The position numbers and the translations under genes are program-made. Shown here in pieces: positions 1 to 4,981 of a DNA stretch of 5,588 bases. The DNA comes from Candidatus Bathyarchaeota archaeon (GTDB taxonomy: Archaea; Thermoproteota; Bathyarchaeia; Bathyarchaeales; Bathyarchaeaceae). The stretch is taken from positions 1-5,588 of the forward strand of contig JAOUMI010000045.1 of the NCBI GenBank assembly GCA_029881555.1. Direction: 5' to 3'. The notes below the pieces were generated by a model. That model did no database searches, was not told the DNA's origin, and was given only the letters and a program-made list of their open reading frames with translations. Every line of letters begins with the position of its first letter. Position 1 is the first letter of the stretch.

Positions 1-193
1 CTAAACCTCGTCTCGAAACAACAGAAACCCTCTTTCCAACGAGTTCCTCCAGTTTCTGAATGGATAGTCCGGGCATCAAACTTGTGTAAAGCTCTGCGAA
101 AACCGCGTCAGCTTCCCTTATCTCCTCTAACCCGCGAAGTGACACGTCTCTTTCATCGTACAAGCCTAAACCCACGAAGAGTAGTTCGCCCAA
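1..193 (-). CDS. dphB: Diphthine synthase (diphthamide biosynthesis methyltransferase), N-terminal part
   Basis: This is the first 64 codons of a gene that runs off the left edge. The translation starts [19 protein letters not shown] and continues with an AELYTSL segment (residues 33-39). This is the signature N-terminus of archaeal DphB: a first beta strand with a glycine-rich GLGLYDE turn, then a helix leading to the (Y/F)TS motif. Family members use S-adenosylmethionine to methylate the modified histidine of elongation factor 2 during diphthamide synthesis, in the cytoplasm. I chose the TTG start at 191-193 because it places the first strand just after the initiator, as in the family, and a GGGGTTGAG Shine-Dalgarno-like stretch (197-205) lies just upstream. 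The only other codons before the in-frame stop upstream are not normal starts. The gene is transcribed away from the tRNA. Family assignment is confident; the C-terminal two thirds are outside the window. Confidence 0.9.
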   Translation of the reverse strand, partial: MGELLFVGLGLYDERDVSLRGLEEIREADAVFAELYTSLMPGLSIQKLEELVGKRVSVVSRRGL

Positions 194-231
194 GTGCTCA
201 ACCCCAACTGTTAACTATATCAGTCGGCAGG

Positions 232-240
232 AAAATATTA
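232..240 (-). promoter_or_regulatory. Candidate TATA element for dphB
   Basis: The AT-rich block reads TAATATTTT on the minus strand and is the only one near dphB. It lies about 40 nt upstream of the TTG start. With archaeal TATA-to-start spacing it would begin transcription near 210 and give a leader of under 20 nt. It is placed by composition and spacing only. Confidence 0.3.
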
Positions 241-299
241 GGATAGTCATATGTGAGCTGGGCTGTGCTGAAACAGAGACGACGAAGCCTTCGACAGAG

Positions 300-337
300 G
301 TTCCAACACTAAATGGACACCACTGTTGGAGTGGAAC
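300..337. repeat. Imperfect hairpin in the dphB-tRNA intergenic region
   Basis: TCCAACA (302-308) pairs with TGTTGGA (324-330), and a small TGG/CCA helix (314-316 with 320-322) can form in its loop. A competing pairing joins GTTCCA (300-305) to TGGAAC (332-337). No poly-T tract follows, so it is not an obvious terminator. I found no box C/D motifs or convincing H/ACA layout around it. It could be a small structured RNA or chance. Confidence 0.25.
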
Positions 338-370
338 GGGCTGGTTCAGAGAAGAAAGGGTTATTAGAGA

Positions 371-380
371 TTTTTGAAAT
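371..380 (+). promoter_or_regulatory. Candidate box A (TATA) of the tRNA-Lys gene
   Basis: TTTTTGAAAT lies 20-29 nt upstream of the first tRNA base. This is the expected place for an archaeal TATA element that starts transcription at or a few bases before the mature 5' end. The motif is degenerate; position is the main argument. Confidence 0.4.
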
Positions 381-399
381 ACGCTTTATCGGCGGCTTA

Positions 400-496
400 G
401 GGCCCGTAGCTCAGCAAGGTAGAGCGGCGGACCGCAGATACGGGGCTGAGGCTCTTAACCCGTAGGTCTGGGGTTCAATTCCCCACGGGCCCGCCA
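400..496 (+). tRNA. tRNA-Lys(CUU), intron-containing, with encoded CCA
   Basis: The acceptor stem GGGCCCG (400-406) pairs perfectly with CGGGCCC (486-492), followed by G73 (493) and an encoded CCA (494-496). The D arm is GCTC (409-412) with GAGC (422-425), and the loop holds the conserved GG (418-419). The T arm is TGGGG (469-473) with CCCCA (481-485) around TTCAATT. The anticodon loop CTCTTAA (452-458) carries CTT, so the tRNA reads lysine AAG codons. The gene is 97 nt long. Removing 20 nt (431-450) gives a normal 77-nt tRNA whose anticodon stem GCGGG pairs with CCCGT (459-463), with one G-U at its base. The variable region is short (AGGTC), so the extra length is not a class II arm. The precursor needs the archaeal splicing endonuclease and RNA ligase. 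Confidence 0.96.
431..450 (+). other. 20-nt tRNA intron at non-canonical position 30/31 (bulge-helix-bulge)
   Basis: The intron lies inside the 5' strand of the anticodon stem, not at the usual 37/38 site. The precursor can fold into a full bulge-helix-bulge. The outer helix is AGAG (421-424) with CTCT (452-455). The 3-nt bulge AGG (449-451) follows. The central 4-bp helix is CGGC (425-428) with GCTG (445-448), including one G-U. The second 3-nt bulge is GGA (429-431), and a short inner helix starts with C432-G444 and C433-G443. Cutting each bulge after its second base removes exactly 431-450 and restores a perfect tRNA. A one-base shift (430-449) would give the same mature RNA. Confidence 0.88.
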
Positions 497-510
497 CATC
501 CAGAAAGTAA

Positions 511-536
511 ACCTTAAAAGCTACGTTTTGTGAGTT
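511..536 (+). promoter_or_regulatory. Promoter and candidate operator of the small winged-helix gene
   Basis: TTAAAAG (514-520) is a plausible TATA element and would start transcription near 543, shortly before the GTG start at 559. The 13 bases just downstream of it, CGTTTTGTGAGTT (524-536), recur exactly in inverted orientation at 870-882 in front of trm5. A site between TATA and the transcription start is where an archaeal repressor would block initiation. The repeat is seen directly; its role as an operator is inference. Confidence 0.45.
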
Positions 537-558
537 AAGTTCTCTCTCGAGGCTAAAG

Positions 559-822
559 GTGAAGCCTGTGTCCAGCAAGAAATGGAAGATAGACAAAGAG
601 AAGCTGAAGCCCGTTCACGAGCGTAAAAAAATACGGGGACTCATCATAAAAGAGCTGAGAACTCGGGGGGCTTCAACCATCCAAGAGCTTTCAAAGGCAA
701 CGGGACTGGAAACACACAAGCTTGTTATGCACATGATTGCCCTAAGACAGTTTGGACAAGTCAGCATCGTTGGAGAGAAAGACGACCAGCTGATATACGA
801 TTTGTCTGACCAACAGAAATAA
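559..822 (+). CDS. Small winged-helix-turn-helix protein (87 aa)
   Basis: An 87-residue basic protein made almost entirely of one DNA-binding-type domain. After a lysine-rich start (residues 1-25) come helix 1 (about 24-36, IRGLIIKELRTRG), helix 2 (39-47, STIQELSKA), a turn at TGL (48-50), recognition helix 3 (51-66, with THKLVMHMIALRQFG) and a two-stranded wing (67-81, QVSIVG...QLIYDL). This is the standard winged-helix order seen in small archaeal MarR/ArsR-like regulators; I cannot name the family more closely. The GTG start is supported by GAGG (549-552), six bases upstream. The gene is single-domain, with no cysteines or ligand domain. It lies between tRNA-Lys and trm5, and each arm of an exact 13-bp inverted repeat lies in the promoter of this gene or of trm5, so autoregulation plus control of trm5 is a reasonable guess. 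It could instead be a non-regulatory nucleic-acid-binding protein. Confidence 0.8.
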   Translation: MKPVSSKKWKIDKEKLKPVHERKKIRGLIIKELRTRGASTIQELSKATGLETHKLVMHMIALRQFGQVSIVGEKDDQLIYDLSDQQK

Positions 823-852
823 CCTTATTACCGCCACTTCCAGTTCTAACAC

Positions 853-882
853 TTTATAGAGAATTCTGAAACTCACAAAACG
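853..882 (+). promoter_or_regulatory. Promoter and candidate operator of trm5
   Basis: TTTATAGA (853-860) is a good TATA-type element and predicts a start near 882, about 46 nt before the trm5 GTG. The exact 13-bp inverted copy of the upstream repeat, AACTCACAAAACG (870-882), lies between it and the predicted start. trm5 therefore appears to have its own promoter and need not depend on read-through from the winged-helix gene 106 nt upstream. Confidence 0.5.
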
Positions 883-928
883 GTTAAGAAGGATATTCCA
901 CCGTGACCATCATAGAAGGAGACCAAAG

Positions 929-1996
929 GTGTCCGAGTCTCCATGTTTAAAGGTTCCCAAGGCTTTGGGTCAGAAGGCTATAACCCTTGTTAAAAGGCTT
1001 AACCTTCTCAACCGAGAGCTGAAAGTCAAGCGGGTAGAAGACCATCTGTACATTCCGTTAACCAGCGAACCCCTTCCCGCTCACATCGAAGAGCTTGAGA
1101 AGAGCCTCCCAGAATTCGAGGTCTCTGCATCCAGTTTTCCCGAACGCGCTAAACGCCCCCTCAAGCTCGCTGACTTGCTGGAAGACAGGTTGCCCCCTCA
1201 CCTCCTAACAAGTCTCCCGCGAGCGATCGATTTTGTCGGAGAAATCGCCGTTGCTGAGATCCCTCCGGAGTTAGAGAATCATAAAAGGCTTATCGGAGAG
1301 GCTATACTGACGACGCACAAACGAGTGCATACTGTTTTGGCGAAGTCCGGGGCTGTCGGGGGCAAGTATCGCCTGAGAGAGTTCGAGGTGATAGCTGGTG
1401 TGGACAAAACCGAGACGGTTCACCGGGAGCACGGCTGCGCGTATCATGTGGATCTATCTAAAGTCTACTTCTCACCTAGGCTCTCCCACGAGCACGATCG
1501 AGTTGCATCGAAGGTTAGGGAAAACGAAACCGTGGTGGACATGTTCGCTGGAGTCGGACCCTTCTCCATCCTTACTGCGAAGAAGCGTAGAAACGTGCGG
1601 GTGTACGCAATCGACGTGAATCCGGACGCGGTACACTATCTGAAAACGAACATCAATGTGAATCGAGTGGAGAAGAAGGTTGTGCCGATTCTTGGTGACG
1701 CCAGGCAAGTCGTTGAGGAGAAGCTGACAGGAGTTGCAGATCGAGTCATCATGAACTTGCCCGAAAATGCACTAGAATACGTTAATGTGGCTTGTGAAGC
1801 CATCAAGGCGGAAGGCGGTATTATGCATTATTACGAGTTCACAAATGCACCCGAGCCCTTAGAAACCGCGAAGAATCAGTTAATCGAAGCTGTGAAACAA
1901 ACTGGTCGCAATATCAAGGAGATTCTGTTGGCGAGAACTGTTCGAGTGACCGCGCCCTACACTTGGCAAGTGGCTGTAGACGCCGAGGTTCAATAG
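929..1996 (+). CDS. trm5: tRNA (guanine37-N1)-methyltransferase Trm5
   Basis: A 355-residue class I SAM-dependent methyltransferase. Trm5 places a methyl on N1 of G37, next to the anticodon, which prevents +1 frameshifting. In archaea this modification also starts wyosine synthesis on tRNA-Phe. Visible parts: an N-terminal region (about 1-75) like the small D1 domain of the full-length archaeal type; a middle domain with EIAVAEIPPEL (105-115) and HREHG (165-169); YFSPRLSHE (180-188) leading into the Rossmann fold; SAM motif I VVDMFAGVGPF (202-212); the acidic end of strand 2 at AIDVNPDA (227-234); GDAR (256-259); the catalytic-loop motif NLP (276-278); and HYYEF (300-304). Length fits the Trm5b-like group. 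The GTG start is set by GGAG at 918-921, seven bases upstream; a nearby GTG at 903 is out of frame. The stop overlaps the convergent DUF371 gene by 7 bp. Confidence 0.95.
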   Translation: MSESPCLKVPKALGQKAITLVKRLNLLNRELKVKRVEDHLYIPLTSEPLPAHIEELEKSLPEFEVSASSFPERAKRPLKLADLLEDRLPPHLLTSLPRAIDFVGEIAVAEIPPELENHKRLIGEAILTTHKRVHTVLAKSGAVGGKYRLREFEVIAGVDKTETVHREHGCAYHVDLSKVYFSPRLSHEHDRVASKVRENETVVDMFAGVGPFSILTAKKRRNVRVYAIDVNPDAVHYLKTNINVNRVEKKVVPILGDARQVVEEKLTGVADRVIMNLPENALEYVNVACEAIKAEGGIMHYYEFTNAPEPLETAKNQLIEAVKQTGRNIKEILLARTVRVTAPYTWQVAVDAEVQ

Positions 1997-2418
1997 TTCT
2001 CCACCGCTAACGTTATTTTGATCTTTTGAAGGGGATTACACATCTTCTCAACAAGTTTTCTTGAGAGGTCGCTGGCAGCCTTGTCCGCCCTCACCGCTGC
2101 TGTTCGACCACAAACGTACCCGCTCTTCCTCACCACCAAATCCGTGGGGTGAGTGAACGACAGTTGAGGGCTTCCCCTTGCTCTAACGACTTCCTTTACC
2201 TCGCCAGCTTCAATTGTTATTGTTATTCTTGCTCTCTTCTTTTTGGCAGCTTCCTTAAACCTCGGATTGAAATCCGCCGCACCCTTCGTCGCACCCACGG
2301 CAATGACACAGTCGCCACGCTTCGTGAGCGTTGTTTCCTTTGTAGTCTCAAAGGTTGTCTTATGAGTGGATTGAACGTTCTCATGTCCGCGCGCAATAAC
2401 AACTTCAGTTATTTTCAC
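1990..2418 (-). CDS. DUF371 family protein
   Basis: A 142-residue conserved archaeal protein that I recognise as DUF371; its function is unknown. Characteristic stretches are ARGHENVQSTHKTTFE (9-24), LTKRGDCVIAVGA (31-43) and, in the second half, LSFTHPTDLVVRKSGY (86-101) with VRADKAASDLSRKL (109-122). There is no signal peptide or membrane segment, so it should be cytoplasmic. The protein reads as two similar halves: EVVIARG (5-11) matches EVVRARG (76-82), and GATKGAADF...ITITIEA matches VRADKAASDL...IKITLAVE. The GTG start is fixed by GGGAGAT (2423-2429), about five bases upstream. It lies 81 nt downstream of the EF-hand-tailed regulator on the same strand, so co-transcription is possible, and it converges on trm5 with a 7-bp overlap at the 3' ends. 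Family confidence is good by motif memory only. Confidence 0.8.
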   Translation of the reverse strand: MKITEVVIARGHENVQSTHKTTFETTKETTLTKRGDCVIAVGATKGAADFNPRFKEAAKKKRARITITIEAGEVKEVVRARGSPQLSFTHPTDLVVRKSGYVCGRTAAVRADKAASDLSRKLVEKMCNPLQKIKITLAVENY

Positions 2419-2499
2419 GGTTATCTCCCATGTCTTATTGACTTCGTGTTTGTTTCAAAGGCTTTTCTAAAATGATGGGATGTTAGTTCATGTTAAAAT

Positions 2500-3462
2500 T
2501 TATTCAAGAACCTCTATGGAGTCTACCTTTCCATCCCCGTCCAAGTCAAACCCCTGAATCACAGTCGCAAACTTTCCCTCGTCAACAAATTTCCTTAAAG
2601 CTTCCCTCCAGAACTTAGCCAAAGCTATCACACAAGCCTTAGTTCCAACAGCCTTGTTACCAGCAAGAATAATGATCCGTTTCTCCTTGTCCCAAGGATT
2701 AACTATCCTCGCTATCACCCCAATAACGTCACTGGTGTAAACATTCCCGGTTTTTTCAGAAACCAAACCGCCTAGAAGAAACCCGTGCTCAGAGGGCATC
2801 ATGTTAAACCGAATCGGCAGAAACTCGTTAACCTCCTGAGTGAGCAGATTTGTTCCGGGACCACCCACGAGAATCAGATTATTGTCTTCTTCCTTCTCCG
2901 CCTTCACATCCACATCCAGCTTCACCGTGAAATCCTCTGGCAACTCCACAAACTGACCGAGGAAGAGAGCCAAGTAAGAAGCGTAGTGACCGTCCCTCGC
3001 CCTAGCCTTAAAGGGACCGTGAGGGTCAGGACTGCCAACAACGATCTTTCCATCGAAGTTACCATCTTTTAAGAACGGACTAAGGAACCGTCTCATTTTT
3101 TCGTCAATGCTGGGAATCGAGATCGTTTTAACCCTTCGATAGCCAAAGGGAAGCTCAACCCCAAAGGCAGGGAATGAGGTTTTGTAATACTTTGCGGTGG
3201 CTCCCTTCTTTCTCTCCTCCCTAACAACCTTTACTACGCCGGCCTTCGCGAGCTTCCTGATGTGATAGTAAACGTTCTGCTCATGTACCTTCAGCTTCTT
3301 AGCGATCTCTAAGGGGTACATTTCCTTATCGCCGAGAAGCTCAAGAATTCTCCAACTAAGCTTATTTAGAACAGCTCTAAGCCTCTCGGGTTCGTCGAAA
3401 ACGGCGACTTCCTTAACCTCACGTTGCCCCTTTTCACCCTTGAGCAGAAGTCTTTTCTTCAT
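2500..3462 (-). CDS. Winged-helix regulator with S-layer-like C-terminal domain and EF-hand-like tail
   Basis: A 320-residue protein in three parts. Residues about 25-95 are an ArsR-type winged helix: LSWRILELLG (35-44), PLEIAKKLKVHEQNVYYHIRK (50-70, turn and recognition helix), then a basic wing with ERKKGATAKYYK. Residues about 110-295 form an alpha/beta domain with GSPDPHGPFKARARDGHY (143-160), ILVGGPGTNLL (197-207) and IIILAGNKAVGTKACVIAL (263-281). The VGGP.xNxL and late glycine-rich strands resemble domains annotated as S-layer-like in other archaea. The C-terminus, D306-L-D-G-D-G-K-V-D-S-I-E317, fits the 12-residue EF-hand calcium loop (acidic 1, 3, 5, glycine 6, hydrophobic 8, glutamate 12). 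There is no signal peptide or membrane helix, so despite the S-layer likeness it should be a cytoplasmic transcription factor. The ATG start has AGGAG (3466-3470) three bases upstream and a strong TATA box. The ligand and target genes are unknown. Confidence 0.82.
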   Translation of the reverse strand: MKKRLLLKGEKGQREVKEVAVFDEPERLRAVLNKLSWRILELLGDKEMYPLEIAKKLKVHEQNVYYHIRKLAKAGVVKVVREERKKGATAKYYKTSFPAFGVELPFGYRRVKTISIPSIDEKMRRFLSPFLKDGNFDGKIVVGSPDPHGPFKARARDGHYASYLALFLGQFVELPEDFTVKLDVDVKAEKEEDNNLILVGGPGTNLLTQEVNEFLPIRFNMMPSEHGFLLGGLVSEKTGNVYTSDVIGVIARIVNPWDKEKRIIILAGNKAVGTKACVIALAKFWREALRKFVDEGKFATVIQGFDLDGDGKVDSIEVLE

Positions 3463-3486
3463 GTTCTCCTAAACTGGAACATTTCC

Positions 3487-3509
3487 TTTATAAACATTTT
3501 TTTAATGGT
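3487..3509 (-). promoter_or_regulatory. TATA promoter of the EF-hand-tailed regulator, with shared 19-bp element
   Basis: TTTATAAA (3487-3494) is a consensus archaeal TATA box, preceded on the minus strand by an A-tract that would act as the TFB recognition element. The predicted start is near 3465, which implies an almost leaderless mRNA and makes the role of the AGGAG motif at 3466-3470 uncertain. The plus-strand 15-mer TAAACATTTTTTTAA (3491-3505) recurs exactly at 4796-4810 before the C45-type gene. A palindrome GGTGCACC (3507-3514) abuts it. Confidence 0.7.
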
Positions 3510-3514
3510 GCACC

Positions 3515-3639
3515 CTCAAAGCTTTGCTCCGTGTTTGAATTAGAGAAATTATTTGTGCACGCTATGTGGGCAGCCTCAGCCTCGCCATGAACGAGCGTGT
3601 ACATTCTTGGCTTAGCTGACAATTAAGGGCTCTGGGGCT
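3515..3639. other. Gene-free spacer between regulator promoter and C45-family gene
   Basis: I see no supported gene here. The two short plus-strand frames (3531-3590 and 3587-3619) lack ribosome binding sites and recognisable products. Downstream of the C45-family stop there is no clear poly-T terminator on the minus strand; the only loosely T-rich patch is AATAATTTCTCTAATT near 3540-3555. Confidence 0.4.
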
Positions 3640-4722
3640 CTATTTCAGTTCGAACTTAGCATATTGTCCAACGCAGGGGTTTCCACGGCAAGCCCATATG
3701 GCGCGATGGGTGAGGTCAATGATTTCTGAGAAGACTGTTTTAGATCGGTCTTTTGGCGGAAGTCTCTCATCTATGTGTCTGCAGATTGACCATGGGTGGT
3801 TCACGTGGTCAGCCATAATTTTTTTGAATGTTTCCACCGTTATCTTGCCCAATTCTTTCTCGATTAGTCTTAGTCCTCTGTTGTATCGGATGATGGAGTC
3901 TGCCCTCAAGGGTGTTTTGTCATGTTTGGCTTGGAACACTGCTTCATATTTTGCCATTTTTGGGGACAAGTAATGGTTTGTATGCACTAGATAGCCTTCC
4001 TCAGCGTACAGGGCGTCGAAATCTGTTCCAGAGCCTTCCATGCTGTAGATTTCTCCGTTTTCGTCGCAGATTATATTGTTGTAGCTGGAGGCTCGGTTCT
4101 CAGGAATCGCCGCTTTCATGGCATCTCCAATAGTCTTGGAGGCGAGAACCTTGCGAACGGCGAAGTCTTGCGGGATTCCTATTCGGGTGTCATTTTGAGT
4201 AAGCGCATTTCCGGATAGGCTGATTCCAGCGGCGTTAACACCACTGTTGACCCATAGTCCACCATAGGACAATGCGATGAAGCCTGGTTCATCGTCTGGT
4301 TTTATTCGAACTACAATCACGTGTTTTTCGCCTTCGAGCTCCACATCTTCGTTATGAACCGCGTATACGGTTCCGTCTGCGGTTACGTCGCCGTTAACCG
4401 CGATGTCTGTGCATCTTCTGGCGCCTTGTATGGGCTCTGAGCAGAACCAAGAGAAGGCTTCTTCGAATTTGAATCCTACGGCGTCGGCGTATCCTCGGAT
4501 TTCATCAAGGAACTGGGGAAAAAACTCTTCTGCGTAGGGCAAATATTTCTTTGAATGGGATATTGCCTTCTCCAAATTAATGTTGGAGGCTTTCAATGAT
4601 TCTCGGTTTTCTTTTATCATGCTTATTGCCATATCCTTGCATTTCGTTCCCAACTGGTATCCAACTTCGTAGTGTGAGCCCTTTGCGTCAACAATTTTTA
4701 GGGCACTCGTTTTCTCAGTCAA
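3640..4722 (-). CDS. C45 / acyl-CoA:6-aminopenicillanate acyltransferase-family Ntn hydrolase
   Basis: A 360-residue protein of the peptidase C45 / AAT-like N-terminal nucleophile family. These enzymes are made as inactive precursors and cut themselves just before a cysteine, which becomes the catalytic N-terminus. They cleave or form amide bonds; substrates of the archaeal members are mostly unknown. Family marks: G-SHYEVGYQLG near the start (15-25), the candidate nucleophile C104 in ARRCTDIAV (101-109), AVHNEDVEL (121-129), GGLWVNSGVNAAGISLSGN (154-172), HTNHYL (247-252), and the C-terminal ICRH (313-316) and RGNPC (346-350). Self-cleavage would give chains of about 103 and 257 residues. 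There is no signal peptide, so it should act inside the cell. The TTG start is set by an excellent AAAAGGAGGT (4729-4738) with seven bases of spacing. The residue before the nucleophile is Arg, whereas the penicillin enzyme has Gly. It may be an amidase, a peptidase or an acyltransferase. Confidence 0.88.
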   Translation of the reverse strand: MTEKTSALKIVDAKGSHYEVGYQLGTKCKDMAISMIKENRESLKASNINLEKAISHSKKYLPYAEEFFPQFLDEIRGYADAVGFKFEEAFSWFCSEPIQGARRCTDIAVNGDVTADGTVYAVHNEDVELEGEKHVIVVRIKPDDEPGFIALSYGGLWVNSGVNAAGISLSGNALTQNDTRIGIPQDFAVRKVLASKTIGDAMKAAIPENRASSYNNIICDENGEIYSMEGSGTDFDALYAEEGYLVHTNHYLSPKMAKYEAVFQAKHDKTPLRADSIIRYNRGLRLIEKELGKITVETFKKIMADHVNHPWSICRHIDERLPPKDRSKTVFSEIIDLTHRAIWACRGNPCVGQYAKFELK

Positions 4723-4795
4723 GGTTAAACCTCCTTTTGAAGCGTAACTAACTTACATGAATTTTGGCTTTAACCGTTTCGACGAGAAACCATTG

Positions 4796-4814
4796 TAAAC
4801 ATTTTTTTAACGGT
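4796..4814 (-). promoter_or_regulatory. Promoter element of the C45-family gene (shared with the 3462 gene)
   Basis: The plus-strand sequence TAAACATTTTTTTAACGGT differs from 3491-3509 at one base. On the minus strand it reads as an A-tract followed by TTTAC, in the place of the TTTATAAA box of the other gene, and predicts a start near 4770 with a leader of about 50 nt. AACGGTT (4809-4815) at one end is the exact inverted match of AACCGTT (4772-4778) near the predicted start, a possible operator pair. Confidence 0.45.
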
Positions 4815-4871
4815 TGTCACCCACATTTCTCACCCACAGCCCAGAAAGACCTTAGAAGCCCTACAATTTTC

Positions 4872-4887
4872 GTTTTAAAATTAAAAC
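4872..4887 (+). promoter_or_regulatory. Candidate TATA region of glmS
   Basis: An AT-rich inverted repeat, GTTTTAA-AA-TTAAAAC, contains TTTTAAAA, a fair archaeal TATA element. It would start transcription near 4900 and leave a glmS leader of about 80 nt. Alternatives closer to the gene are CCTTATAG (4904-4910) and GGATATACC (4926-4934), so the true start is uncertain. An imperfect direct repeat, ACCTTAGAAGC (4849-4859) and ACCTTATAGAAGC (4902-4914), brackets the region. Confidence 0.35.
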
Positions 4888-4932
4888 CTTTTTCCTAAAA
4901 AACCTTATAGAAGCGTTTTTTCTCTGGATATA

Positions 4933-4977
4933 CCTTGTTTCAAGGGATTTGGTTCAACCACTAGCTAGCGAGACGTC
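4933..4977 (+). repeat. Run of short palindromes in the glmS leader
   Basis: Four small inverted repeats follow one another before the glmS start: CCTTG-TTT-CAAGG (4933-4945), TGGTT-C-AACCA (4950-4960), CTAGCTAG (4961-4968) and GACGTC (4972-4977). The first can form a stable small hairpin in RNA; the others look more like DNA-protein binding symmetry or chance. The bacterial glmS ribozyme is not present. Confidence 0.4.
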
Positions 4978-4981
4978 AGTG

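Noticed and set aside
400..496. Class II tRNA (Leu/Ser) with a long variable arm
   Set aside because: The extra 20 nt lie before the anticodon, the variable region is only 5 nt and the anticodon is CTT, so an intron explains the length.
411..596. Open frame of 61 codons on the minus strand
   Set aside because: It lies across the tRNA-Lys gene and the start of the winged-helix gene, and its sequence comes from antisense tRNA, a common false call.
1398..1708. Open frames on both strands inside trm5
   Set aside because: They overlap the well-supported trm5 catalytic domain and encode nothing recognisable.
2149..2475. Plus-strand frame of 108 codons opposite the DUF371 gene
   Set aside because: It is a shadow of a conserved gene with a strong ribosome binding site; the product is serine/cysteine-rich and family-less.
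2785..3072. Plus-strand frame opposite the EF-hand-tailed regulator
   Set aside because: It is antisense to a conserved multi-domain protein, with no ribosome binding site of note and no recognisable product.
3531..3619. Two overlapping tiny plus-strand frames (19 and 10 residues)
   Set aside because: Their stop-start overlap is suggestive, but there is no ribosome binding site, no similarity and the length is within chance.
3698..4133. Two plus-strand frames opposite the C45-family gene
   Set aside because: They overlap each other and the conserved C-terminal half of the hydrolase; antisense shadows.
4888..4981. glmS ribozyme or riboswitch in the glmS leader
   Set aside because: That ribozyme is bacterial and about 150 nt or more with a defined pseudoknot core; only short simple palindromes are seen here.
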